From the NCBI GenBank assembly GCA_937951895.1, contig CALFER010000036.1, positions 8,936 through 72,935 on the forward strand: a stretch of 64,000 bases of DNA, in the 5' to 3' direction. The stretch is from an uncultured bacterium. GTDB lineage: Bacteria > CSSED10-310 > CALFER01. Made by a program: the position numbers and the translations under genes. This document shows, piece after piece, positions 42,895 through 53,106 of this stretch (positions are counted from its first letter, which is position 1; every line of letters begins with the position of its first letter). Below the pieces are notes generated by a model. It did not search any database. It had not been told where the DNA came from and was given only the letters and a program-made list of their open reading frames with translations.

Positions 42895-44348
42895 CGCCTT
42901 ATCTCATGTAGTGTATATTCAGCAACATTTTTCCCACCGTATTCAAGAGGGTCTATCGTCTGAAGCTGCTGTCGGATCACGGTACGCATTTGCACAGCGG
43001 GTCGCAGACAGTATCGTTTGAAGTCCGCTCTGTCGATACTATCCGGCTCTATTACATGTGGAAAAATCAATTTAAGGTAAGCCGTGCATAACCGCAATAC
43101 AGCTTCCGTGTCGCGGGTGTCGGCCGCAGGTGGATAGTCCACCAGGTTTTCTACGACATGTCGGTAAATCAAGGTTTCTGCCGGTTGTCGCAGCAGATGC
43201 ATGATCTCGGAGAAATACTCCGTGTTCAGCGCCCAGCCGTTGATTTTCAAGTTTTCGCTCATGCGCGGTATATCGCGCCCCCGAATAAAGCCATGGAACC
43301 GATCCAATAATGCAGATTCGTGGAACACATCTGGTAACCTACGGAACATGTCTTTGGTTTCGTCCATCTCGGTTTGCGGTATGTTCCCCAGCAGGATGAT
43401 GCCGGCTCCGCCAATAATGCGATTCTTGCCGACTGTGATCTCTCCGCTTTCCATGTAGGCTTTTAACCCTCCCTGTATCTCGTTTGGATCGTGAAAGTTG
43501 ATCGACTGGATTTCATCCAGTGCTACGAAATCGTTCGTGGCGATCAGGCCAGGGCTTTTCCCATTAATGTCACCGAACATCTTCGCTCGTGTGAGTGTTC
43601 CGCCGCTGACTAGCCAGCCGTATTTCCCGACCCGGCCGAACTGATATGACTTCCCTGTTCCCTTAGGTGCCAGTTCCACCAGATTAAGACGAGGCTCGAT
43701 AAAGGGCAGGAGACGTGTAAGCACCGTGTGTTTTTGTACCCAATCTTCGTACCCCTCCGGGTTGTAGTCAATCGCTCCCAACACGATGTCGATCCATTCC
43801 GCGGGAGTGAACTGTTCTCGTGCTGCTCGAAAGGCGTCAAGGTCGATAATATAGGGGCAGAAGTTCTTGTACTCTAAAAGCGTGAAGCATCCTCGCGGAT
43901 TCTCCCCACCTGGGCTGCAGTATCCCAGTTGCACTAAGCCCCAGCCACCGGACGTTTTAACGACATCATCTTTGATCCGATTCCATACATAATCCTCGAT
44001 CAACGTTTCTGTGTGTCCCAACCCCAAATCCGGAATAGCAAAGGTATACTCATTGGATCGTACGCTGAATTGGATTTCTATCTTGGCAAGAAACTTTTTC
44101 GTACACCCTTCACTTCGAGCTGCGTCCTTCAGTTCCAATAAGTTCTCTCGACGCGGTATAACATCGTAGATGTATCTTCTTAATGCCTCGGCATCGTGTA
44201 TTCTACCATCCGATTCCGCCTTTCGTTTCAAAATCCAGTCCCGCAGAAATGACGGGATCGATGCAGCTTTGAAGATCGCCACGATGTTCGGATCCTTGAA
44301 GACCGTCGTGTCCGGGAATGCCGCCCGCAATTTCTCAGTGTCGACCAT
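42891..44348 (-). CDS. brxL: BREX AAA+ protein BrxL, short form
   Basis: 485 residues. The AAA+ domain has Walker A ELAPKGTGKSYQF (228-234), Walker B FVALDEIQS (278-279) and the arginine-finger region DMFRRLPDVFHES. BrxL of type 1 BREX is about 680 residues and ends in a Lon-like protease domain; the present protein ends well before that and no Ser-Lys site is seen. BrxL forms ring-shaped oligomers that bind DNA in BREX defence. It lies 21 bp downstream of pglZ. Confidence 0.9.
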   Translation of the reverse strand: MVDTEKLRAAFPDTTVFKDPNIVAIFKAASIPSFLRDWILKRKAESDGRIHDAEALRRYIYDVIPRRENLLELKDAARSEGCTKKFLAKIEIQFSVRSNEYTFAIPDLGLGHTETLIEDYVWNRIKDDVVKTSGGWGLVQLGYCSPGGENPRGCFTLLEYKNFCPYIIDLDAFRAAREQFTPAEWIDIVLGAIDYNPEGYEDWVQKHTVLTRLLPFIEPRLNLVELAPKGTGKSYQFGRVGKYGWLVSGGTLTRAKMFGDINGKSPGLIATNDFVALDEIQSINFHDPNEIQGGLKAYMESGEITVGKNRIIGGAGIILLGNIPQTEMDETKDMFRRLPDVFHESALLDRFHGFIRGRDIPRMSENLKINGWALNTEYFSEIMHLLRQPAETLIYRHVVENLVDYPPAADTRDTEAVLRLCTAYLKLIFPHVIEPDSIDRADFKRYCLRPAVQMRTVIRQQLQTIDPLEYGGKNVAEYTLHEIRR

Positions 44349-44369
44349 TGTTGATAATCCTTGTTGAAG

Positions 44370-46526
44370 TTATAAATCAAAATCGTCTTTCTCAATTATT
44401 TGCGTACGAACGTCCTTGGTCTGGACCGGATGCGTGTACCGCCCTGTCAATGAGAACACCACTACAGGCACTAATCTCTCCTCCAGCGTCGCACCGCCAT
44501 GCAACTCAAAGCCAAGTCCTCCCTTCTTTGGAAGACGATCATATCCGCGCATTACCCAATACCTGCCATCCAACGTTTCCTCAAGCCCCGGTGGACATTT
44601 TCCTTGTGGGGTTTGCTCAAGGTAGCGCCAATCGGTTACATCCACCCCATCCTCACAGGCCAGCGTTTGCGCAAGTCTCGGTTCTGTTTGCCATGCTAGT
44701 ACAGCTAGTCGTGAACTACCATGGTCTGCTGTGACAATCACCCGCTGAAACCGCGAGAGGCCTTCTGCGACACGCGGCAACACCTCTCCCCCAATCACAT
44801 CCAACATCGCAGCCAGATTCTCCTCCGCGCACCGCGATTCGTGCGACTCTGCGCCATTATGTGCGATGTTGTCAAATCGTTTGATGTCCGGTAGGTGCCG
44901 TTCGGCGTCCGGCCAATAGATGTTGTTGAATTTTGTCGATGTCGGCAAATGCGCCTCGCCGACCGCAATCGATTCCACACCAATATTCCGTTGCCGCGCC
45001 AATGCTATCAACATCGGCATCCACTCCGCGCCCATTGCGTCCACTACAAGTAACGCGCATCCTTTGTCCGATGCAACCCGTTGCACCAACGAATCTCGCG
45101 ATTGCACAGAACTTGGAGGAAACTTCAAACGTGTCATTTCGTAAAATCTTGGCGTGACTCGTCCAGTTATTTTCAATTCACGGTATTCTCTGAAATACTC
45201 ATCTAAAACACTGTTGTCAAAAACAAGATCGTTGCTTAAATAAGCTGTCAATTCTGGATAAACGTCTTTTATAGCGCTAGACACGATCCCGTCAACCGCG
45301 CAGCGACGCAGCAATTCTGTCCGTTCTGCTCCGGTCCCACAATTCAACCAAGGTGCAACTCGCGAGGTGGATTCGCGCTTACAAAGTGCAATGAACTGAA
45401 TTATGTCTGCGCTGGAGTTAACAACACCCGATTTCTGTATAGCATTCCTTCGTTCTTCAGCGTAATCTTTAGCTTTATCTAGGCAGTTAGCCGCGCCAGA
45501 AATGTATGCAGATCGGAAGTTGCCGACTTCGACCCCTTTTTGATTTATTATAAAATCCAGATAACTTCCCTGAGATGCACTGTGTTTAACCAACCAGATT
45601 AATGCCTCACGTTCCGCACCTTTGCACCCATCAAACTCTCGCAATACTTGTTTTGTTACTCCTCCTTCAGGGAAAAACAACATCTTTAGCGTTTCCGCCA
45701 ATGTCTTTTCCTCCCCTTCCTTCCCCCGCCCACACATCCACCGTAAACAATCTTCGGACAATCCTGCATCTTGCACACCGTAAAACACACGGGCGAAATC
45801 ATGCATGCGCACGATTTGTCGCACCTCGATGTTTAGCCCTGCAAGTTCCCGCCCTTTCGAGGCAACCACAATGCGCCTAACAGAGTTGTCGTCTGGATGT
45901 TCTTCCATGTATCTCAGATACTTTTGAAATGTTTCGCATTCCTCCGGGATGAGGGAAACCAGATCATCCCCCACAAGCATTACTTCCGGACGTTCATAGA
46001 TTCTCTCCGCTTCTCCGGAGGGGTCGGCTAACAGCGTTGATTGGCCGGATGTAAACTTCGGCACAATATCCTCAGAAACAATCTCAATCAGCTGCTTCGC
46101 TTGTCGATAGCGTGGATTTGTGAACACACTCTTGAGTATTTTTTGTGTGCAGTCATCATTGACCAACAAGCAAACCGCATTCCGTCCAGATGAGCCATCC
46201 ACCCACTCGCGTAAGGCAGCAATGGCAGCTCGTTTGTTTTCGTCGGTTAACAATGCGAGATAACCGGGTAACCCCAGTAAAACCACTGACTTGCCATCAG
46301 CGGTCAGTTCCGTCATTGCATCACGCACTCGCACGAAAACTTCGTCTGGCATCGGTAGCCACGCACTTTCGCTAACCAGGTTGCTCAAACGCAACTCAAT
46401 ACAACCGCGCTTCTGGCAAAATCGGCGCAATACAGTCCATCCCTCTCCAGGATGCATTGTTACCACCCTTGCTTTTGCCTCTGTGAGGGGATTCATGATG
46501 TATTCACAATAATCGTCCAGAGTCAT
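44370..46526 (-). CDS. pglZ: BREX alkaline-phosphatase-like protein PglZ
   Basis: 718 residues. The C-terminal half shows the PglZ pattern of the alkaline phosphatase superfamily: LLVVDAMGAEWMPML, VIVTADHGSSRLAVL and FELHGGATLEERLVPVVVF. The N-terminal half is helical. PglZ is the marker gene of all BREX systems and is essential for defence; its enzymatic role is not settled. It starts 4 bp after the brxC stop codon, so the two are coupled. Confidence 0.93.
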   Translation of the reverse strand: MTLDDYCEYIMNPLTEAKARVVTMHPGEGWTVLRRFCQKRGCIELRLSNLVSESAWLPMPDEVFVRVRDAMTELTADGKSVVLLGLPGYLALLTDENKRAAIAALREWVDGSSGRNAVCLLVNDDCTQKILKSVFTNPRYRQAKQLIEIVSEDIVPKFTSGQSTLLADPSGEAERIYERPEVMLVGDDLVSLIPEECETFQKYLRYMEEHPDDNSVRRIVVASKGRELAGLNIEVRQIVRMHDFARVFYGVQDAGLSEDCLRWMCGRGKEGEEKTLAETLKMLFFPEGGVTKQVLREFDGCKGAEREALIWLVKHSASQGSYLDFIINQKGVEVGNFRSAYISGAANCLDKAKDYAEERRNAIQKSGVVNSSADIIQFIALCKRESTSRVAPWLNCGTGAERTELLRRCAVDGIVSSAIKDVYPELTAYLSNDLVFDNSVLDEYFREYRELKITGRVTPRFYEMTRLKFPPSSVQSRDSLVQRVASDKGCALLVVDAMGAEWMPMLIALARQRNIGVESIAVGEAHLPTSTKFNNIYWPDAERHLPDIKRFDNIAHNGAESHESRCAEENLAAMLDVIGGEVLPRVAEGLSRFQRVIVTADHGSSRLAVLAWQTEPRLAQTLACEDGVDVTDWRYLEQTPQGKCPPGLEETLDGRYWVMRGYDRLPKKGGLGFELHGGATLEERLVPVVVFSLTGRYTHPVQTKDVRTQIIEKDDFDL

Positions 46527-46530
46527 GATC

Positions 46531-49500
46531 TCATTCCATTACCGAAAGGCCTGCAGCGGGAATTTGATCGACTAGTTTCAGGAGAAGCAGCTTGGCCTCA
46601 GCATCGGAAAGTCCATTTACCTTTTCCGCGGCTTTCTTCCTCACATGAGTATTATACCCCTGTTTAACGAATTCTTCGACCTCTTCGTGAAGTCTTTCGT
46701 CCATCAGCCATCGGTCGGGGGTGTTGCCCAATTTGCGGTACAACCAATCAGTCAGTTCACTGACACTGAAACCGATTCTTTGATACCGCGTGGGCAGCAC
46801 CCGTATGAGGAATTTCCTACCAGCTGAAGCAGCATCTAAAAACACGCCCTCTTTTTGTAATTGGTCACAAACGGACTGCAATCGTTCTGTGGAAACCCCT
46901 CCTGGATTCGCGATCGCATCGACAATGCTCTTGGCATCATCTACGGATAAAACGAATTCAGCAGGAAGCATGTAGCTGCAGCTCCATTCTGCGGGCGAAA
47001 CCGTATCCGTTCGTTCGCGCCAAAGCGATAAAACCAAATTGGAAAGAAGCGTCTGGTTGTACTTATCAATCCTACTGCACCCTTTCGATTTAAAACTCTG
47101 TTCGTCTGCCTGTGCCGAGTCAGTCGGGAATCTATCGTAAAGCGTTTGACTTTCAGCCACCCTCTTGGGCCAGAGATCTCCAAAAATCTCCCCCATCGCA
47201 CCCAGTTGTTGCTTATTAGCTCCATCGAAGAACAGCTCGCGGATAATCCCAAACTGCTGCTCCAGAATCTCTTCAAAAGCTTTCACATCGTCTCCACACA
47301 GTGACTGCATATTGAGAAGCTCAAAGAATCGTTGTAACGATGGATGCTTCTTCGACCAGTAATCGGTCGGGACTTTGTTATCGATCAGCACCGCTTTGCG
47401 TATGCGGTTCAGGGCGTCCTCGAAGTTCAGATATCCAACCGACGCAGTCAGCTCACGAATGTGTTTTGCGCAAAGCGTCTGTCGGTATACCGCTTCCAGT
47501 TCGGACTCTGCGTCATCGCGTTTCCAAAGCCACCCACTCGCCGCAGCGAAACGTTTCTTGATCGCCCCGCAATAGGTATGTGCAGGCCCCCCCATGAACT
47601 CTACCACTGCTTTCAATTCTGGCTTGGTGCAATCGATATATCGCTGGAATGCCTCCTCAAAGACTACTGGTGCCATGTAATTAGACATCGCTTCTGCTAA
47701 CCCCGGCTTCGAGAGCAGAATCTCGCCAATCTCCTTGATTTTGTTTCCGCGAGTCTCAATGTCACCTTTAGAACTGATGCTGTTGGCAGCGCACAATGCG
47801 TCGATGACTCGACCCATTTCTTCCGCGAACGGATCAGCTTGTGCGTGGATATGCGCAGGCAGCACCCACAGCGGCACACGTTGAGAAATCTGTTCTAGCC
47901 GTGCTCCAATCGCGTTCAATGTTGCCTCTACCGTTCTGTCGGCAAGCGGAATGCTACCGAAAATCAAGCTGCTCTGTTCGATGAATGCTTTTTCCTCTTT
48001 CGACAAACGGCAGATCAATTTCTCGTTTTTTATCTCGTTGTTGCCGTCGTTTTTCACAACGGCTTCGATGATCTCTGCCAGAGTTGCCGCGTCCAACGCT
48101 TTACTCGTCACACCATCGGTCCATTGAAGTTTGCGCTGTCCGGTCAGCCATGTTTTCAGCACGAAGCCTAGAACGAACGCTGAATGCGGTACTCCAAGCA
48201 AGCCAAATGGTGGACGTTGCAAGTCGATGTAAAGTTTTCGTATGGAGCAATTGTTTCCTGCTCCCACCGTGTTGTCCTGCCAAGCCTTGCATTTGTCCCG
48301 CAGCTGCGTCAGCGGATGATTCGGATTCTCGCAGAACCAATCTTCTTCCCCTGCGACGCCATTTTTCTGCCAGTTTACGACCACGGTCTTCCAGGCACCG
48401 GGTTTCGCGAATTTGTTGAATTCCATCCCCGCCAATGCCCAGCTCTGCAAGGCATTGGGTGCAGCGAACGCGCTGATGTTGAATCCGCACAGATCGTCCG
48501 TATATGCAAGGAATGACTGCTTTGCATAACTGGTAAGCCAGTCCTTCTTCAGTTGCCCCCAAGACACTTCTTCTGCGTATGGTTCGCCGTTTTTATTGGG
48601 CTTGTATACAATGAGTTTTGCTGTACCGGTCACTTTGGAATGCCACGTCGCCATTGCGTTGTTAACCTGCGTTTCAAACACCCTCTTACTCGCAGAGTCG
48701 CTTGCTAGTGCGAGGCGAGCGCTGTTTTCCACGAATTCGTTCCATGCTTTCGCGTTATCTCGGCAGAAACTGACTTCTGGCAGAGTAACAAAGAGCATCC
48801 GGTGGTCCTTGAATTGTTTCGACAGCTCCTTTGCTTTATCGGGGATACGTAGTTGCTCCTGTTCGTCCCGAGCCAAAATGAATTGAACGAGCACTCGGTT
48901 CCCATTATCATTAAAAGATTCGCGTTTCGCGATGCTTGATACAGAAAGACTGCCAATGCTTGTCGCGCGAACATCAAAACGCAAACCGTAGTTGACTCCT
49001 TTCAAATGTTTGGCCAGTTCAGATTCAGTATCCTTCAGCACGAGATCGCTGAACTTGCCTTCAAGCGCTTCTTTCTTTGCTTCAATATCTTTGGAGTCAG
49101 AGCGGTCGCGGAAACGTTCGCAACGTCCGTTCACAATTGTGAAGCAGTGTTTCTGTTCCAGATTGCGCAGAATTGAATTCACGCCCGTTAGCGCACCGTC
49201 GCCCTCGAAACTTCGTTTTATGTTCTCCTCCGAGGTGTTCAGGAGCGGATGCGTCGTCCCCTGTAACAGCTCAATTAGTCCGAACAGCAACACTGCTTTG
49301 AATACACGCTGTTCATCTGGTTGTAACTCCTTTTCTCGTCGATTGAATTCTGCCCGTGCTTCCTGAACGACTTGTTTCGTTCCCAGCTCATCTCTTTCTA
49401 TAAAGTAACGCCACAGATGATCCACCGTCAGGAGCTGATGTCCTGAAACATCTAGCCCTCCTATCTCAATAAACGCCTTGAACTCTTCTCCGTTCAGGAA

Positions 49501-50685
49501 CTCAAACATACTTCTCTGGTTCGAACCAATTGCAACCGACAGATGTTTCAGTAAGAACGCCGCCATCGGATGTATAGGTAGTACACCTTTGAAGTCCGCT
49601 GTTTCAATGTTCGCCTTGTTGATGAGCATATAGTTTTCAACGACGCCTTTCACACTATGCCAGAGTACGTCGCGCTCTTGAATCCACTCCGCTGACTTCT
49701 CCGATTTAACAACAAAAGCGTCTGCTGCCAGTTTCAACGCTGTTTCGTTAGGGAGATCAAGCTGTTTGAACGTAAACCGATTGTTCGCTTTCTTTGCGCT
49801 CTCTGAACCTGTCGAAACATAGGATGAGATCTCCGTGTGTGTCACCGGCACGAAATAGAACCGACCCTGTTGCGCGGCCTCCGCCAATTGCTCCAAGGTC
49901 TTTAACTCCGAGCGGTTGCGTTCCATGAACGCTGAGAATTCGTCCCATATATAGACCAGCTTGGAAATTCCGTTCGCTCTTAATGCTTCGTCCACCCAAT
50001 CGAGGAAATCCTCAGCATTAAAACCCAGATAGATACATCGCGCTTCCATTACTCTCATCGCGTCGCTGACCAACCCCGCCTCGAGATTCGCATCCCGTAG
50101 TTTCTTCTCCAGCGCGTCCGCTGTTTTAATACCCGAGTTCAGGTGTGCGAGATACGACTGCATCGAGTCACGCTTTGCAAAGAAATACGGTTCATCCTGT
50201 CGGATTCGCTCGATGAATTCATCTAGCTTGCCTTGCAGTGGAATCATATGTCCCCCGGATTCCAGTGCTTTTGTAATTCCACGTTGCAAGCGCATCAGGA
50301 ATTGATTTTTAGCATCCACACCGTCCGAGTTCACATCATAGACGATGAGTGTTTTTTCTCGGCGTCGTGACAGCAACCCTTTACGCACGGGTTCTGGTAT
50401 CTGCGTCGAGCGTAAATCAAGCCATTTCAGGACGCGCATCTCATCGTCCATGAATAGTTTTTGCAGCACCAGGGATGCAAAGCTTTTTCCCGTGCCATAC
50501 GCACCTGTGATCCACAGCGTTTTGTTCCCGCCTTCAACACTTTTAAACAGCTCTCGTAAAATCTCCACGAACGATTCATGCGGATAGAATCCCAGCCATG
50601 TCTCTGGCGCTTTGTTTATATCCGCCAAAGTCATGCACGGCACGTAATCCGGTCTGATCCCGAAATAGTCTTTGTATAGTGCCAT
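46531..50685 (-). CDS. brxC: BREX P-loop ATPase BrxC/PglY
   Basis: 1,384 residues, normal for this family. Walker A is ITGAYGTGKSFASL (61-68); the Walker B-like segment is KLVYIWDEFSAFM. The N-terminal ALYKDYFGIRPDYVPCMTLADINKA opening is typical of BrxC/PglY. The rest is a large helical scaffold. It is thought to act as an ATP-driven core subunit of the BREX complex. It lies 24 bp downstream of brxP. Confidence 0.92.
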   Translation of the reverse strand: MALYKDYFGIRPDYVPCMTLADINKAPETWLGFYPHESFVEILRELFKSVEGGNKTLWITGAYGTGKSFASLVLQKLFMDDEMRVLKWLDLRSTQIPEPVRKGLLSRRREKTLIVYDVNSDGVDAKNQFLMRLQRGITKALESGGHMIPLQGKLDEFIERIRQDEPYFFAKRDSMQSYLAHLNSGIKTADALEKKLRDANLEAGLVSDAMRVMEARCIYLGFNAEDFLDWVDEALRANGISKLVYIWDEFSAFMERNRSELKTLEQLAEAAQQGRFYFVPVTHTEISSYVSTGSESAKKANNRFTFKQLDLPNETALKLAADAFVVKSEKSAEWIQERDVLWHSVKGVVENYMLINKANIETADFKGVLPIHPMAAFLLKHLSVAIGSNQRSMFEFLNGEEFKAFIEIGGLDVSGHQLLTVDHLWRYFIERDELGTKQVVQEARAEFNRREKELQPDEQRVFKAVLLFGLIELLQGTTHPLLNTSEENIKRSFEGDGALTGVNSILRNLEQKHCFTIVNGRCERFRDRSDSKDIEAKKEALEGKFSDLVLKDTESELAKHLKGVNYGLRFDVRATSIGSLSVSSIAKRESFNDNGNRVLVQFILARDEQEQLRIPDKAKELSKQFKDHRMLFVTLPEVSFCRDNAKAWNEFVENSARLALASDSASKRVFETQVNNAMATWHSKVTGTAKLIVYKPNKNGEPYAEEVSWGQLKKDWLTSYAKQSFLAYTDDLCGFNISAFAAPNALQSWALAGMEFNKFAKPGAWKTVVVNWQKNGVAGEEDWFCENPNHPLTQLRDKCKAWQDNTVGAGNNCSIRKLYIDLQRPPFGLLGVPHSAFVLGFVLKTWLTGQRKLQWTDGVTSKALDAATLAEIIEAVVKNDGNNEIKNEKLICRLSKEEKAFIEQSSLIFGSIPLADRTVEATLNAIGARLEQISQRVPLWVLPAHIHAQADPFAEEMGRVIDALCAANSISSKGDIETRGNKIKEIGEILLSKPGLAEAMSNYMAPVVFEEAFQRYIDCTKPELKAVVEFMGGPAHTYCGAIKKRFAAASGWLWKRDDAESELEAVYRQTLCAKHIRELTASVGYLNFEDALNRIRKAVLIDNKVPTDYWSKKHPSLQRFFELLNMQSLCGDDVKAFEEILEQQFGIIRELFFDGANKQQLGAMGEIFGDLWPKRVAESQTLYDRFPTDSAQADEQSFKSKGCSRIDKYNQTLLSNLVLSLWRERTDTVSPAEWSCSYMLPAEFVLSVDDAKSIVDAIANPGGVSTERLQSVCDQLQKEGVFLDAASAGRKFLIRVLPTRYQRIGFSVSELTDWLYRKLGNTPDRWLMDERLHEEVEEFVKQGYNTHVRKKAAEKVNGLSDAEAKLLLLKLVDQIPAAGLSVME

Positions 50686-50709
50686 ATCTCCAAATCCCCT
50701 CAGCGTATA

Positions 50710-53106
50710 CTACATTTGTAAAATCAATCCAACAACATCGTCCCGATTCCTCGTTTCCGGGAACACCCGTACCTCATCAAGTCCCAGAGTGAAACTGCAT
50801 GCGATGAAATCAGGATACATCGTCGACAACCCCAGGCACTGCTTTTGAAACTCGTCTGGTGGGATACCAAATGCTGCCAGCGGCGACACAAACTCCCCTT
50901 CAAACTCTGCTTCCATCATCTGCCGCACCGTGAACGCGCCGCGTTTTGATTTCTCCGCCATCACATAGAGCCCGTAAAGCACTACCAATGGATCCACCAA
51001 GCGCGAACGGCGCTTCAAACCCACGGTGATCTTACCCTTCTTAAGTAATTCGCACACGTTGTTTTCTCCCATGCCAAACGGAGTTGAGACCATCATATTC
51101 TTCAGGGCTTGTAGGCCACCTTTCTTGGTCACGTCTCTTAAATCATTTCCCAGCATGTCGAACAAATCCGAATCCGAATAGGACACATCCATTTTTAATG
51201 TACAAACCATCCATTTAACTACCGGTGCATAATTGCACAATCCAATCCAAACACAATCCCATGCCAATGGATTATCCACACCCTTTTTCTCAAACACATC
51301 GAGCAACTTCGTGTGCGACGAGGTTTTCGCATCCATCAACAATCCTTGGCGAAACCACGCTTTTGCAGCTGGTACCTGCTTGGCGCGGTTGAGTTTCGCT
51401 GTATGGTCGAACGATTCGCGCTCAGCAAGATAGACAGAGACAAATTCAGATCGAAGTCCAAAGTTGTTATAGGCATTTATTCCTTTTAATCTAGATTGCA
51501 GACTATCTGCAGCGTACATCGATTTGAACCTCCAGCATCCATAACTGAGGTTGTGACACCTCCGACAGTGGATGCATTTTGTTTCATCAACTATTATCCC
51601 ACTGTTACTCGTTTGTAGCGCACCTGTTGGGCATTCCGCTTCACACGCCTGGCAACCTCCAATACATGCCACGGCCTTCTGCAAGACCGTTCGTAAAACA
51701 GGCAACAGACGTTTACGTTCCGTATCGTCCCGAAATGAAACCCTGATACCCTCAACACTGTTCGAGGATTCGTAGGCCTTGAAAGAAAGGCCTTCACTAA
51801 GTCCGTTTCTCAGCACCAGTCGGAATCGATCGGCGGATTCATCATTGAAGACAGTTCCCACTGTTTTTAACCATTCAAAAAACGATAGGACATTCAATCT
51901 TTCGCCATGCCATTCGACATCCAACCCAGTTGTTTTTTCAGCGGGACGTGCAAGATTCTTCTTCAAAGTTACACCGCTTTTTCGCGCTTGCCAGTTTGAA
52001 CTTCCCAAGAACTCTAGTGCCTCCTCATTTGAGACAAACTCTTTAGCGCTAGTTTCAATAATTGCGTCGCTGTACGGTTTGATCGCTTGCGGATAGACCG
52101 CATCCACGAACCAAGCATATCTTTCGGAAGATTCCGGGCACATCACGCACCCAACGCGGGACAGTCCGTATCGGTAGGCGCGGTTAACCATCAAATCGTT
52201 TTCAAGAAGATACAGCCATAACTCATGTGCTCCCCAATCAAGAATTGGCATTAAGTTTGCCTGAGAGGATATCTTTACGCCTTCGCCGACGTCTTCATAG
52301 GCGGAACGGCTCAAACTCTCTTCGCTGCGGACACCCAGAAACGCTGCTGCCTTGATCGATATCACACCGAGTCTATGTTTGAATTCGATCAAGGCGGGCG
52401 CACTTTTGTGGATGGTGCAACACCATCGGATAGAGCGTGAAGGCGGACCGAAGAGTCGCCAGTTCTCCAGTGCTGGGGTCTTGGCAGAGACCTTTAAAAA
52501 TGGGCGGCCAAAATAGTGGCTTTGAATTTCATTCCAGACTTGATAGGTATCCGGTAGTTCCATGTCTGTATCGCTGAACACTACTGGCACGTCCAGAGGT
52601 AGAACCTTGTGGCAAAGGTCTAATAGAACTACTGAATCCTTGCCACCGCTGAAGCCGATATATATCACGTCGCATTTTTCCGCAAAGACATCATACATTT
52701 CCTTTATGCGCTTGAGTGTGTCTGCCACCAGAGCGTTCATGATGCTACGATTCTTCGCAAGCATTGTACCGACATCAACAGGAACCAGTTTCAGTGTCCT
52801 TCGTACCTTCGAACCGTCGCGCAAATCATCGTTCCCGCTCAACGCACCTTTCCATTCGATATCCAACGGTTTACCATAACGCGTCTTATTGAGTTTTGCG
52901 ATTTCTTCGCCGCGATACAGATACAAGTTCTGCTTTGCCCAAAGAAGCGGACACCGCGCTGCAGGATTAAATGCCAACTGCGCCGCTAATCCAGTGAGTA
53001 TTAGTTCCTCCGCAAATACCGGGCGGATTTCGTTCGCCACAAATTTCCCTGTCTGCGTTGTCAGTTGGTACCCGCCCGTACGTTTATCCCACTTGTAACT
53101 ATACAT
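50710..53106 (-). CDS. brxP: BREX type 4 PAPS-reductase-like protein BrxP with Fe-S domain
   Basis: 798 residues from ATG 53106 (the frame is open 15 codons further but that ATG lies deeper in the previous gene). The adenylyl-binding PP-loop is YIGFSGGKDSVVLLDL (SGGKDS 153-158), with the downstream VGCVMCPESS Cys motif of PAPS-reductase-like proteins. A ferredoxin-like segment (CIGGCQACEAECPTGAL and CIHCRRC) can bind Fe-S clusters. The presence of brxP with brxC, pglZ and brxL defines BREX type 4. The enzymatic role is unproven, but homology to sulfur-transfer enzymes (such as DndC) suggests a sulfur modification of DNA or a nucleotide. Confidence 0.9.
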   Translation of the reverse strand: MYSYKWDKRTGGYQLTTQTGKFVANEIRPVFAEELILTGLAAQLAFNPAARCPLLWAKQNLYLYRGEEIAKLNKTRYGKPLDIEWKGALSGNDDLRDGSKVRRTLKLVPVDVGTMLAKNRSIMNALVADTLKRIKEMYDVFAEKCDVIYIGFSGGKDSVVLLDLCHKVLPLDVPVVFSDTDMELPDTYQVWNEIQSHYFGRPFLKVSAKTPALENWRLFGPPSRSIRWCCTIHKSAPALIEFKHRLGVISIKAAAFLGVRSEESLSRSAYEDVGEGVKISSQANLMPILDWGAHELWLYLLENDLMVNRAYRYGLSRVGCVMCPESSERYAWFVDAVYPQAIKPYSDAIIETSAKEFVSNEEALEFLGSSNWQARKSGVTLKKNLARPAEKTTGLDVEWHGERLNVLSFFEWLKTVGTVFNDESADRFRLVLRNGLSEGLSFKAYESSNSVEGIRVSFRDDTERKRLLPVLRTVLQKAVACIGGCQACEAECPTGALQTSNSGIIVDETKCIHCRRCHNLSYGCWRFKSMYAADSLQSRLKGINAYNNFGLRSEFVSVYLAERESFDHTAKLNRAKQVPAAKAWFRQGLLMDAKTSSHTKLLDVFEKKGVDNPLAWDCVWIGLCNYAPVVKWMVCTLKMDVSYSDSDLFDMLGNDLRDVTKKGGLQALKNMMVSTPFGMGENNVCELLKKGKITVGLKRRSRLVDPLVVLYGLYVMAEKSKRGAFTVRQMMEAEFEGEFVSPLAAFGIPPDEFQKQCLGLSTMYPDFIACSFTLGLDEVRVFPETRNRDDVVGLILQM

